DNA of 64,000 nucleotides. Origin: Paenibacillus abyssi. Lineage in GTDB: Bacteria; Bacillota; Bacilli; Paenibacillales; Paenibacillaceae. The DNA lies in NCBI RefSeq assembly GCF_014640295.1, contig NZ_BMGR01000002.1, positions 310,001-374,000 on the forward strand, read 5' to 3'. Within the stretch, counting starts at the first letter, position 1; each line of letters starts with the position of its first letter. The notes beneath the pieces are model-generated. The model was not told where the DNA came from. It searched no databases and saw only the letters and a program-made list of their open reading frames with translations. The translations under genes and the position numbers were made by a program. Shown one piece after another: positions 44,567-51,892 of this stretch.

Positions 44567-45586
44567 CTATTCAAGAAATTCGTTCGTAAACACTTGCCCA
44601 AGGTCTTGCTCGCTCTTTAGGAACTCCAATTCCAGCAGATTGTCCTGCAATGTGCTCCATGCTTCTGTATCCATATTGCCAAGCGGGAGATTCTCAGGCT
44701 GAAGCAGCGGTATGCTTGCGTTCATCATGTTCGTCTCATGCTCAATATTCAGGCTGTCAGAATATTTCAAGCCATATCCGGCTGCTTCTTCCGGATTTTC
44801 CAGCGCATAGGCCCAGCCCTTCATCGATGCTTGCACAAAGCTTTTCACCAGTTCAGGGTCTTTCTCGATCAAATCCTGTTTCGTAAAGAGGGTATCCGCA
44901 TAAAAGTTAATCCCGTAGTCTTGAGGTTTAATGACATTTACTTCCTTGCCCTGCTTCTCAACGGCAAGCACTTCGTTGATGACATAACCCGGCCATGCTT
45001 TCACCTGTCCGCTAAGCAGCGGGCTTAAGTCAAATTTTACCGGCATTTCATCAACTTCCGAGCTGTCAATGCCGGAATTTTGGGCCATTGCGCGGTAAGT
45101 TAATTCTTCGTTGCCGCCTAATTTTACGCCTATTCTCTCTCCAACCAGATCCTCCATCGAGGTAATGCCGGATTCTTTCAAGGCGAATAACACGAACGGC
45201 GTTTCCCGGTAAATCGTGGATAAAGCCGTGACCGGCACACCCTTCTCACGCGCCAATAGGATTTGATCCGCTCCGGTTACGCCAAAGTCCTCGCCCCCGG
45301 AAGCAACCATTTGAACCGACGGGAAATCCGAACCGCCCGGCCTGATCTCCACTTCCAATCCGGCTTCTTTGTAATAGCCTTGTTCAACAGCTGCATAAAA
45401 ACCGGCAAATTGAGCCTGATGCACCCATTTCAAACGCAAGACGACTTTTCTAAGCGGCTCTTCCGATGATCCTCCGTCTGAAGCTGAGGATACGGCCGCC
45501 CCGTTGTTCCCCGATCCGCATGCTGTTAAGAAAAGCATGAATGCAGTCATAAGCACAAGCATTGATTTTTTTGAATTTCTCCACAT
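44567..45586 (-). CDS. ABC transporter substrate-binding lipoprotein (NMT1/ThiY-like)
   Basis: 339 residues from ATG at 45586 behind TTGGAGGG; an upstream in-frame TTG is part of that site. Lipobox FLTAC (Cys about 22). NMT1/SsuA-type fold: VVLRLKWVHQAQFAGFYAAV near 50, YKEAGLEVEIRPGGSDFPSV near 75, FGVTGADQILLAREKGVPV near 105. Such proteins bind flat heterocycles (thiamine precursors, pyrimidines, riboflavin) as well as sulfonates; the operon points to cyanuric acid or biuret. Confidence 0.88.
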   Translation of the reverse strand: MWRNSKKSMLVLMTAFMLFLTACGSGNNGAAVSSASDGGSSEEPLRKVVLRLKWVHQAQFAGFYAAVEQGYYKEAGLEVEIRPGGSDFPSVQMVASGGEDFGVTGADQILLAREKGVPVTALSTIYRETPFVLFALKESGITSMEDLVGERIGVKLGGNEELTYRAMAQNSGIDSSEVDEMPVKFDLSPLLSGQVKAWPGYVINEVLAVEKQGKEVNVIKPQDYGINFYADTLFTKQDLIEKDPELVKSFVQASMKGWAYALENPEEAAGYGLKYSDSLNIEHETNMMNASIPLLQPENLPLGNMDTEAWSTLQDNLLELEFLKSEQDLGQVFTNEFLE

Positions 45587-45652
45587 GATGTTTCCCTCCA
45601 ATTTGTTATTTCTCTCTATTTATTTTTTAGTTGATAGCTATGAGTTCTGCTC

Positions 45653-46336
45653 CTAGTAGACTTCCAACGCCTTCAAAACATGCGCCGAGTTGCTGACACT
45701 TCCAAATACCCCGCCCTGCATCGTTACCATCTTTAATGCCGCTTCATGGTTCGCCGGATCTGTCGCTCCGGTGCAGTCTTCAAGGATCAAGCATTCATAA
45801 CCTCTATCATTTGCTTCACGCATCGTGGTGTGTACACAGACATCTGTCGTGATTCCCGTCAAAATCAAATGCGTAATGCCTTTGTTTTTGAGAATCAAGT
45901 CGAGATCCGTCGCATAAAAGCTTCCCTTACCAGGCTTGTCTATGATAGGCTCACCTTCGATCGGAGAGAGCTCTTCGATAATTTGCCAGCCCCGTTCGCC
46001 TCGTACGAGGATTCTGCCCGCCGGTCCCAGAGAGCCAATCTCCGCTCCAACCTGCCTGCTGCGCCATCTCTTGTTTGCCGGCAAGTCGGAAAGATCCGGC
46101 TTATGCCCTTCACGTGTATGAATCACGGTGAATCCTTCGATCTGGCGAACACGGTCCAATAGCTTTCGTATAGGTTCAATAGCCCGGGCCGTTAGCGACA
46201 AGTCGTAACCCATCTGCTCAACATACCCGCCTTTTCCACAAAAATCGGTCTGCATATCAATGATCACAAGCGCTGTACGCTTCGGATCAATCTTTCCGTC
46301 ATAAGGCCAATGATAAGGAGTTGCTTCAATCTGCAT
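45653..46336 (-). CDS. biuH: Biuret amidohydrolase (isochorismatase fold)
   Basis: 227 residues. The sequence recalls the rhizobial biuret hydrolase BiuH closely: PYHWPYDGKIDP at the start, ALVIIDMQTDFCGKGGYVEQ (Asp, about 27), HTREGHKPDLSDLPANKRWR (about 73), EPIIDKPGKGSFYATDLDL (Lys, about 135), LTGITTDVCVHTTMREANDR (Cys, about 167). Hydrolyses biuret to allophanate and ammonia. First gene of the eight-gene minus-strand operon; 66 bp before the binding-protein gene. Three TGTCATAT-like repeats lie upstream at 46378-46445. Confidence 0.9.
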   Translation of the reverse strand: MQIEATPYHWPYDGKIDPKRTALVIIDMQTDFCGKGGYVEQMGYDLSLTARAIEPIRKLLDRVRQIEGFTVIHTREGHKPDLSDLPANKRWRSRQVGAEIGSLGPAGRILVRGERGWQIIEELSPIEGEPIIDKPGKGSFYATDLDLILKNKGITHLILTGITTDVCVHTTMREANDRGYECLILEDCTGATDPANHEAALKMVTMQGGVFGSVSNSAHVLKALEVY

Positions 46337-46377
46337 CGTTGTTCATTCCCCTCGCTTAGCTGTTTGCCGCTCTTTAA

Positions 46378-46445
46378 TGTCATATTTACTAACGTATTTC
46401 TATCATGTGTCATATTATATTACATATATTTTCGAATGTCATTAT
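46378..46445 (-). promoter_or_regulatory. Three direct repeats about 30 bp apart upstream of biuH
   Basis: TGTCATAT at 46378, TGTCATAT at 46408 and TGTCATTAT at 46437 lie in AT-rich DNA 42-110 bp upstream of the first gene of the cyanuric acid operon. Spacing of 30 and 29 bp puts them on one face of the helix, as for a regulator array. The PucR-type protein is the natural candidate. In the 317-bp gap 46337-46653 the only other features are this region, a cre-like AGAAAGCGTTTTAT near 46489 and two terminators. Confidence 0.5.
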
Positions 46446-46559
46446 AAATTTTACAAAGAATATGAGTAATCACTTGTTAATTTTCACAAGAAAGCGTTTT
46501 ATGTTATGTAATTTTACATGAGCTAATTTTCCGAACAGAAAATCATTGTTAATTTCCTT

Positions 46560-46640
46560 AAAAAAACCGGACAGCTGCAGGACTGTCCGGTTTCATATTC
46601 CTGCCATCAAGCAAAAAAGCCCTCCCTTAGAGGAGAGCCT
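46560..46640 (-). terminator. Two tandem terminators behind the metQ remnant
   Basis: Minus strand: GGCTCTCC-TCTAA-GGGAGGGC then TTTTTT (46640-46613), and ACCGGACAG...CTGTCCGGT then TTTTTTT (46591-46560). They would have ended the original metQ operon and now follow hxlR and the metQ fragment. Confidence 0.8.
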
Positions 46641-46653
46641 TTCATTCCATCCT

Positions 46654-46940
46654 TTATTGTCCCGTCATCCATTCCGGCTTGGAAAAGCCTTGGAACTGCT
46701 CATCAATCAATTGTTCAAATTGCTCGGATTCAATCGTTTCTTTCAGATCTTTTGCAAATTGGGCATCGATATCCTGCGTTCTTACCGCAAGCACATTCCG
46801 GTAGTTTTCAGCCATATTTTCAAGCTGCAAAGCAGCCGTCAGATCCATCTTCGCAGCCAGAGCAAAGTTGCCTGGTACGACAGCGAGATCCGCGCTATCT
46901 ACCGTCCGTGGCAGCTGAGCCGCTTCGCCGCTGATGTTTA
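46654..46940 (-). pseudogene. C-terminal fragment of a MetQ/NlpA-type methionine-binding lipoprotein
   Basis: About 90 residues match only the last third of Met[48 protein letters not shown] and EQLIDEQFQGFSKPEW. The N-terminal signal peptide and first lobe, as well as any metN/metP partner, are absent. The fragment begins inside the 3' end of the hxlR gene in another frame, so a deletion joined the two genes near 46920-46940. An ORF can start at 46962 inside hxlR but has no ribosome binding site. Confidence 0.8.
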
Positions 46941-47236
46941 ACTCCCCATCGGGACATAACATTCAGCACCTCCTTAATTGTACTCCCATAATCCGTTAAT
47001 GAATATTCCACCTTTGGCGGCACTTGGGTATACACCTTGCGGTCGATAATCCCGTCCTGCTCTAACTCCCGTAATTGCTGCGTGAGCATTTTTTGCGTAA
47101 TATCCGGCATATCGCGCTTTAACTCTCCGAATCGCTTGACGCCTTCAGTCAGATGGCAAAGGATCACAGGCTTCCACTTTCCCCCGATGACCTTAAGCGT
47201 TATTTCTACGGCATGCTTGAATTGCTGATCCCCCAT
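46895..47236 (-). CDS. HxlR family transcriptional regulator with altered C-terminus
   Basis: 113 residues. Winged helix of HxlR type: [20 protein letters not shown] (about 14-33), [20 protein letters not shown] (about 35-54), [20 protein letters not shown] (about 55-75) and VEYSLTDYG. The normal core ends at about NVMSRWG; the last dozen residues ([15 protein letters not shown]) read out of frame through the metQ remnant and look like a fusion tail. Divergent from the Old Yellow Enzyme gene, which it probably represses, by analogy with redox- or aldehyde-sensing HxlR proteins. DNA-binding part looks intact. Confidence 0.82.
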   Translation of the reverse strand: MGDQQFKHAVEITLKVIGGKWKPVILCHLTEGVKRFGELKRDMPDITQKMLTQQLRELEQDGIIDRKVYTQVPPKVEYSLTDYGSTIKEVLNVMSRWGVKHQRRSGSAATDGR

Positions 47237-47446
47237 TTCCGACAGCTCCCTTGGTTTATTTTAAGTATAAAAAATATACTATCTTACATAAAAGTGGGTA
47301 CTTGCATTTAATTATATAACAACCAATAATAAACTGTGTAGTTGTATTTCTTTACAAATGTTTGGCGCACATGCTGCGCACAATAAATGGCAGATAGGAT
47401 AAGTATCCCCTATAGATCTGAACAGACCACAAAGGAGAGAACAAAC

Positions 47447-48547
47447 ATGACAGAAACGACCACATTTCCAACCCTGCTGTCCGACATCCAAATCGGCAAT
47501 ATGAAATTGAAAAATCGGATTGGACTGGCTCCGATGACCCGGATCAGCGCTACGGAAGACGGCCAAGCAACAGAAATCATGCAGAAGTATTATGAAAGCT
47601 TTGCCAGAGGCGGATACGGGCTGCTGATTACGGAAGGCGCCTATCCCGATGAAGCTTATAGCCAAGGGTACTTCAATCAATCCGGTATCGCCAACGACAA
47701 GCATGTCGCAGCCTGGAAGAAGGTAACCGAAGCTGTCCATCAAGCCGGCTCTAAAATTATCGTCCAATTAATGCATGCCGGGGCCCAAGGGCAAGGCAAT
47801 ACGTATAAAGAGAAATTCATTGCCCCTTCCACCACACCCGCCAAAGGCGAGCAGCTTCCGTTCTACGTCGGAGAAGGCCCTTACTACGCTCCGAAACCGA
47901 TGACAAAAGAAGACATTCAAGATGTTATTCAAGGATTTGTAGAGGCCGCCAAACACGCGAAGGCTGCAGGCTTTGACGGCGTGGAGATCCACGGGGCCAA
48001 CGGTTATTTGCTTGATGAATTCTTAACGGATTATATGAATCAACGCACGGATGAGTACGGCGGATCTACAGAGAATCGCGTTCGTCTTCTGGTTGAAGTC
48101 AGCAAAGCGGTTCGTGCAGCCGTTGGAAGCGACTTTGTCGTTGGAATCCGCATCTCTCAAGGCAAGGTGAGCGATTATAACCATAAATGGGCAAATGGCG
48201 AGAAGGATGCCGAGATCATCTTTTCCAGCTTGTCTGAAGCAGGCCTGGATTATATTCATGTAACGGAGTACGATGCGGCCCGTCCGGCATTTGAAGGTAC
48301 CGAACACTCCCTTGCAGCTCTTGCTAAAAAGCACGGCAGCGTTCCCGTTATTGCGAACGGCAACCTTGAAGATCCCGATAAAGCCGAACAATTCTTGGCG
48401 CAGGGCGAAGCCGATCTCATTACATTAGGAAAGGGCGCTCTCGCCAACCATGACTGGCCGCAGCGCATTGTGAACGGCCAGCCTTTGCAGCCGTTTAACC
48501 CTGAGATTCTAGGACCTAAGGCAAATATAAAAGAGCAGGAAATTTGA
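47447..48547 (+). CDS. NADH:flavin oxidoreductase, Old Yellow Enzyme family
   Basis: 366 residues from ATG at 47447 behind AAAGGAGAG. FMN-binding TIM barrel: LKNRIGLAPMTRISATEDGQ near 24, LITEGAYPDEAYSQGYFNQS near 60, VQLMHAGAQGQGN (about 105), GFDGVEIHGANGYLLDEFL (His/Asn pair, about 175-195), NQRTDEYGGSTENRVRL (about 205), VIANGNLEDPDKAEQFL near 310 and ADLITLGKGALAN near 335. Reduces activated alkenes of electrophilic enals, enones or nitro compounds with NAD(P)H. Divergent from hxlR; terminator at 48625. Confidence 0.88.
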   Translation: MTETTTFPTLLSDIQIGNMKLKNRIGLAPMTRISATEDGQATEIMQKYYESFARGGYGLLITEGAYPDEAYSQGYFNQSGIANDKHVAAWKKVTEAVHQAGSKIIVQLMHAGAQGQGNTYKEKFIAPSTTPAKGEQLPFYVGEGPYYAPKPMTKEDIQDVIQGFVEAAKHAKAAGFDGVEIHGANGYLLDEFLTDYMNQRTDEYGGSTENRVRLLVEVSKAVRAAVGSDFVVGIRISQGKVSDYNHKWANGEKDAEIIFSSLSEAGLDYIHVTEYDAARPAFEGTEHSLAALAKKHGSVPVIANGNLEDPDKAEQFLAQGEADLITLGKGALANHDWPQRIVNGQPLQPFNPEILGPKANIKEQEI

Positions 48548-48624
48548 AGCCGAAATTCCATTCTTCACCGGATACCCTCACCCCAATTTGTTCTCACTCA
48601 TCGCCATATGGTTTATAGACAGCA

Positions 48625-48654
48625 AGAGAGGCGCCACAGGCGCCTCTCTTTTTT
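48625..48654 (+). terminator. Intrinsic terminator after the Old Yellow Enzyme gene
   Basis: AGAGAGGCGCC-ACA-GGCGCCTCTCT followed by TTTTT. A near copy in inverted orientation lies at 58029-58056. Confidence 0.92.
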
Positions 48655-48659
48655 GTTCA

Positions 48660-49001
48660 CTATGAGGTTGTCTCATCCGATTCGTCGGATTCCACATAAT
48701 GCTTCAGCATCGACAGCTTATTCTCCCAGTAACGCTCATAATACGCCAACCATCGCTTCAGCTCCCGCAGTGGCTCCGGATCAAGCCGGTATCTCGTCTC
48801 CCGGCCAACCTTTCTTTCCTTCACAAGCCCCGCTTCGGCCAATACACGCAGATGCTTGGAAACGGCTGTCCGGCTCATCGGAAAATGCCCGCTAATGACC
48901 GTGACAGGCATCTCTTGGTCGGTAAGCAGCTGCAGCAGCTGTCGGCGGGTCGGATCGGCGATGGCCTGAAAAACATCATACTTCGGTAGCGGCTGTGTCA
49001 C
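48660..49001 (-). CDS. ArsR family transcriptional regulator
   Basis: 113 residues from GTG at 49001, six bases after GAGGG and just behind the stop of the SRPBCC gene (49004). A GTG six codons upstream is the alternative start. Winged helix of ArsR/SdpR type: YDVFQAIADPTRRQLLQLL, then VTVISGHFPMSRTAVSKHLR and EAGLVKERKVGRETRYRL. No metal-binding Cys motif is present, so it probably is not a metal sensor. ArsR-SRPBCC pairs are common and usually autoregulated; two operator-like palindromes lie upstream of the pair. Confidence 0.86.
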   Translation of the reverse strand: MTQPLPKYDVFQAIADPTRRQLLQLLTDQEMPVTVISGHFPMSRTAVSKHLRVLAEAGLVKERKVGRETRYRLDPEPLRELKRWLAYYERYWENKLSMLKHYVESDESDETTS

Positions 49002-49003
49002 CG

Positions 49004-49432
49004 TTAACCCTCGACGCACTTGACCAGCGACTCTTGAATCCCCACCCAGCCCTTAGCCATGTTCTCGCGCACCACAGCATGCGGCGCTCCGAATTCGGTA
49101 ACCGTGTCGGCATTCCAGCCCGAATGGATCAATGTAAATTCGGTTTGTTTCGCATCCAATTCTTTCAGTTCAAAGGTAAGCGTCCAATCCTTGCCCCAAT
49201 TAAACGAAAGGCGCGTAGGCGGATCGAGCTCTGTTACTTTACAAGGGGACATGCCGAATTGGCCTGCGTCTAGATGAAATTCACAGCCCGCTTCCGGCTT
49301 AAAATCATTGGGCATAAACCATGCAGCGATTCCCTCCGATGTCGCAACAGCGTCCCACACCTTCTGAATCGGTGCCTTCAATACCACCGTCTGGCGAATA
49401 TCCGGCAGTGTGTTTGCAGGTTGATTGTCCAT
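49004..49432 (-). CDS. SRPBCC (AHSA1/START-like) domain protein
   Basis: 142 residues. Features of the AHSA1 family: IRQTVVLKAPIQKVWDAVAT at the start, GIAAWFMPNDFKPEAGCEFH near 32 and LIHSGWNADTVTEFGAPHA near 105. Forms a hydrophobic ligand-binding pocket. Cotranscribed with the ArsR regulator. Function unknown; possibly it binds the same small molecule that the stress response clears. Confidence 0.83.
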   Translation of the reverse strand: MDNQPANTLPDIRQTVVLKAPIQKVWDAVATSEGIAAWFMPNDFKPEAGCEFHLDAGQFGMSPCKVTELDPPTRLSFNWGKDWTLTFELKELDAKQTEFTLIHSGWNADTVTEFGAPHAVVRENMAKGWVGIQESLVKCVEG

Positions 49433-49481
49433 TATTTTTCCTCCCGCTTTTTTATTGTTGCGTTTTAACTCGGGTTATTAC

Positions 49482-49529
49482 GAAATCATTCGGTTTCACT
49501 TTTGCTATTATACGAAACCAAATGGTTTC
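49482..49529 (-). promoter_or_regulatory. Two operator copies upstream of the SRPBCC-arsR pair
   Basis: GAAACCAAATGGTTTC (49514-49529) is a 7-2-7 inverted repeat, and GAAATCATTCGGTTTC (49482-49497) an imperfect copy exactly 32 bp away, three helical turns. Position and symmetry fit binding by the ArsR protein encoded in the operon. Confidence 0.7.
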
Positions 49530-49601
49530 ATGTCAAACTCAAGACCGAAGAACTCCCCGCTTGGAAAGTCCGGATAAAGGATATGCCCGGTGAACACTAA
49601 A

Positions 49602-49631
49602 ACCCTAACCATCATGCTGACGGTTAGGGTT
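49602..49631 (-). terminator. Terminator after the isochorismatase-fold amidase gene
   Basis: ACCCTAACC...GGTTAGGGT with an 11-nt loop, and TTTTAG after it on the minus strand. Confidence 0.75.
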
Positions 49632-49683
49632 TCGTAATGTTACTGATAAACCGCAGTTTAGAGGCGAGTCCCAGCGGGGAACG

Positions 49684-50433
49684 TCAAGCTGTTACAACTG
49701 GAGAAAAGTCGATGCGATGATCGTACAGTCCTTTTTCGGTTTTTCTCAGATAGGTGACCGCTTCATCGGTAGAGACGACATCCGCATATTTTGCATTCAT
49801 GTCGAATAAATTAATCGCATGCGATGCCTGGCCGCGATCAAAAGTGCACTCTTCAACAACAGACACCTTGTAATTAAGGGAAAAGGCATCGATCACGCTG
49901 GCACGTACGCAGCCGCTTGTCGTCGTCCCGCAGATGAGCAATGTATCTACACCCAGATCCACAAGATACCCCGCAAGCGGAGTGCCATGGAAGGCAGAAG
50001 GCTTCAGCTTCTCAATGACAATATCGCTCGAAAGCGGAGCGATCTCTTTCACTATATCATTTCCGCGGAAGCCAGGTACCCCTTGCTGCTCATGAGGGGA
50101 ACGCGTATTTTTCCGGTTCCAGCCTCCCGCATCAAATCCATCCGGACGACGGTCATTGCCAGTCGTAAAAAATACAGGTATATGCTGCTCTCGCGCTGCG
50201 GACAGCAATTGTTGGATATACGGCAATGCAACCCATGCATCCTCGCCGCAGCTGTTGCGCCACGAGCGTACAGATTCGAGAATCGGTTCGCTTTGATGAC
50301 CGCAAAAAGCATAATTTACATCTACAATCACCACAGCAGGCCTGCTGCCAAAGCCCCCGCGGGCATTATATCCTGCACTTCCGAACACTTGCTTGTCACG
50401 TTCAGTCAAAAATTGTTCCCACACCGGATTCAT
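49684..50433 (-). CDS. Isochorismatase-fold amidohydrolase (N-carbamoylsarcosine amidase / maleamate amidase-like)
   Basis: 249 residues. Complete triad: Asp in AVVIVDVNYAFCG (about 37), Lys in VIEKLKPSAFHGTPL (about 145) and Cys in CGTTTSGCVRASVIDA (about 178). The TTSGCVRAS signature is that of the N-carbamoylsarcosine amidohydrolase group. It lies 51 bp after the nitrile hydratase alpha gene on the same strand and ends the operon, so it may hydrolyse the amide formed by nitrile hydratase. That link is inferred. Two homologues lie at 53791 and 54765. Confidence 0.85.
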   Translation of the reverse strand: MNPVWEQFLTERDKQVFGSAGYNARGGFGSRPAVVIVDVNYAFCGHQSEPILESVRSWRNSCGEDAWVALPYIQQLLSAAREQHIPVFFTTGNDRRPDGFDAGGWNRKNTRSPHEQQGVPGFRGNDIVKEIAPLSSDIVIEKLKPSAFHGTPLAGYLVDLGVDTLLICGTTTSGCVRASVIDAFSLNYKVSVVEECTFDRGQASHAINLFDMNAKYADVVSTDEAVTYLRKTEKGLYDHRIDFSPVVTA

Positions 50434-50484
50434 AGAATACCTCCATATTGATTTAATTGAGCGTTCTTGAATATCTCCTCATCG

Positions 50485-51150
50485 CTATTGCGGTGACAGC
50501 GGCTTCCCTACACCAATCATCGAATCCCGGGTTACTAGAGCGGCCAACTCTTCCTCCGTCATCTCCTCCGTCCCTTGCGGGCGCTCCGGTATAATGAGAT
50601 AGCGTACCTCTGCATTGCTGTCGATGACCCGGATTTCAACGGATTCACTCACTTCCAAGCCAAACTCTTTAAGCACGCTTCTGGGATCGATCACGACTCT
50701 GGACCGGTAAGCCGTACTCTTATACCAAGTGGGCGGCAAGCCCAAAAGAACCCATGGATAACAGGAACAAAGCGTACATACAACCACATGATGAATATCC
50801 GGCGTATTTTCCATCACGATTAATTGGCCTTGCGGATTTTCCAATCCCATTAAGGAAAGCGCCTGATTGCCATTGTGCTTGAGGATTTGTCTAAATTCGG
50901 GATCAGTCCAGGCTTTAGCCACTACCTTGGCCCCGTTCATCGGACCGATATCAGAAACATAATAATCAATTAATCCATCAATATCGTCCGCTGAGATCAA
51001 GCCTTTTTCGATTAGCAAGGATTCAATCGCCATCGTGCGCAGCTCATCAAACGATTCCGGGAGCTTATGATGATGGCCGTGGTGGTGACTGCCATGATCG
51101 TGATGATCATGATGATCATGATGATCGTGGAGATGTTCATCCAATTTCAT
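50485..51150 (-). CDS. Cobalt-type nitrile hydratase alpha subunit with His-rich N-terminal tail
   Basis: 221 residues from ATG at 51150 behind GGGAGGAG. The metal-binding motif VVVCTLCSCYPW (Cys 125, 128, 130) has the Thr typical of Co-type enzymes. Residues 6-28 contain 15 His in 23 positions, with Asp between them, an unusual extension that could hold cobalt or nickel. Other conserved parts: NGAKVVAKAWTDPEFRQILK near 72, LPPTWYKSTAYRSRVVIDPR near 140 and the last acidic helix. Converts nitriles to amides with the beta subunit, whose gene overlaps it by 14 bp upstream. No separate activator gene is seen, although the family normally needs one. Thiocyanate hydrolase has the same motif and is an alternative. 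Confidence 0.88.
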   Translation of the reverse strand: MKLDEHLHDHHDHHDHHDHGSHHHGHHHKLPESFDELRTMAIESLLIEKGLISADDIDGLIDYYVSDIGPMNGAKVVAKAWTDPEFRQILKHNGNQALSLMGLENPQGQLIVMENTPDIHHVVVCTLCSCYPWVLLGLPPTWYKSTAYRSRVVIDPRSVLKEFGLEVSESVEIRVIDSNAEVRYLIIPERPQGTEEMTEEELAALVTRDSMIGVGKPLSPQ

Positions 51151-51856
51151 TCGCTGCTCCTCCCAACTCCAAATAATCTTCCCATAATTCGATGTACAAT
51201 TTATCCTCGGGAAAGGCATCCGCCCCCCAAATATCGCGGGCTTCAAAAAGCACCCTATATACCGGCTGGTAAACATTGATTCCTGTGCCAACCCTCAGAT
51301 CAGGCATAGCAAAATTGCCGTGAAGAGCTTCGACGATCCCCTCTTTTCCGCGGATATAACGGGGAACGCGCGTATGCCCCGTTGGAGCCATAACCTTCAC
51401 TTTTACCACCGTTCCAATTGGATATTTGGGCTGTATCGGGTCATCCGGCGACTCCGTACCGGACGATCTTTCAACCGTGGATTTTCTCACAGAAGAGGGA
51501 ACACAAGGCTTGACCTGCCGAAACCGCACCAAATCAGGCTCAAATGTAACATCAGGAGATAATTCATCCATCCTGGCCCGGATCTCATACTCAGTGAGCA
51601 CGCCTTTATCCATCAATAACGTTTCTGCACTTAACAGCCACAGCTGATAGTAGCTGGCGCCCATATAGTAGACAGGATCAATCCGCTCGATGGCATGCCT
51701 GACTTCATCGACATAATAGATGCGGCTCTTTTTGTTAAGCAGCATTAGAATGGACCGCAACCGCCCTTCCCAGCATGCATGAAAGACAGGCTCGTTCTCT
51801 TCCCTCTGAAGAGGGCCAAAACCGTCCATTCCTCCTACGTCATGAATCCCGTTCAT
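51137..51856 (-). CDS. Nitrile hydratase beta subunit
   Basis: 239 residues. N-terminus MNGIHDVGGMDGFGP is the family signature. The helical half carries RHAIERIDPVYYMGASYYQL (about 54-73), and the SH3-like C-terminal half has VKVMAPTGHTRVPRYIRGKE (about 150) and YRVLFEARDIWG (about 205). Both halves are in one chain, as in nitrile hydratase; thiocyanate hydrolase splits them. First gene of the beta-alpha-amidase operon, 36 bp downstream of the binding-protein gene, which may be cotranscribed. A paralogue lies at 57090. Confidence 0.9.
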   Translation of the reverse strand: MNGIHDVGGMDGFGPLQREENEPVFHACWEGRLRSILMLLNKKSRIYYVDEVRHAIERIDPVYYMGASYYQLWLLSAETLLMDKGVLTEYEIRARMDELSPDVTFEPDLVRFRQVKPCVPSSVRKSTVERSSGTESPDDPIQPKYPIGTVVKVKVMAPTGHTRVPRYIRGKEGIVEALHGNFAMPDLRVGTGINVYQPVYRVLFEARDIWGADAFPEDKLYIELWEDYLELGGAANEIG

Positions 51857-51892
51857 CCTATCCCCTCCCTGCTGGTTTAGCCATAAGACAGG

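Noticed and set aside
46654-46962. Intact small gene of 102 residues
   Set aside because: Only the last third of MetQ is encoded, with no signal peptide or ribosome binding site; the start codon lies within hxlR.
51067-51130. ATGATCATC-like microsatellite
   Set aside because: It is the coding sequence of the His/Asp-rich tail of the nitrile hydratase alpha subunit, in frame behind a strong ribosome binding site.
50485-51856. Thiocyanate hydrolase instead of nitrile hydratase
   Set aside because: The beta subunit is a single full-length chain with the MNGIHDVGGMDGFGP start, whereas thiocyanate hydrolase splits it in two; not fully excluded.
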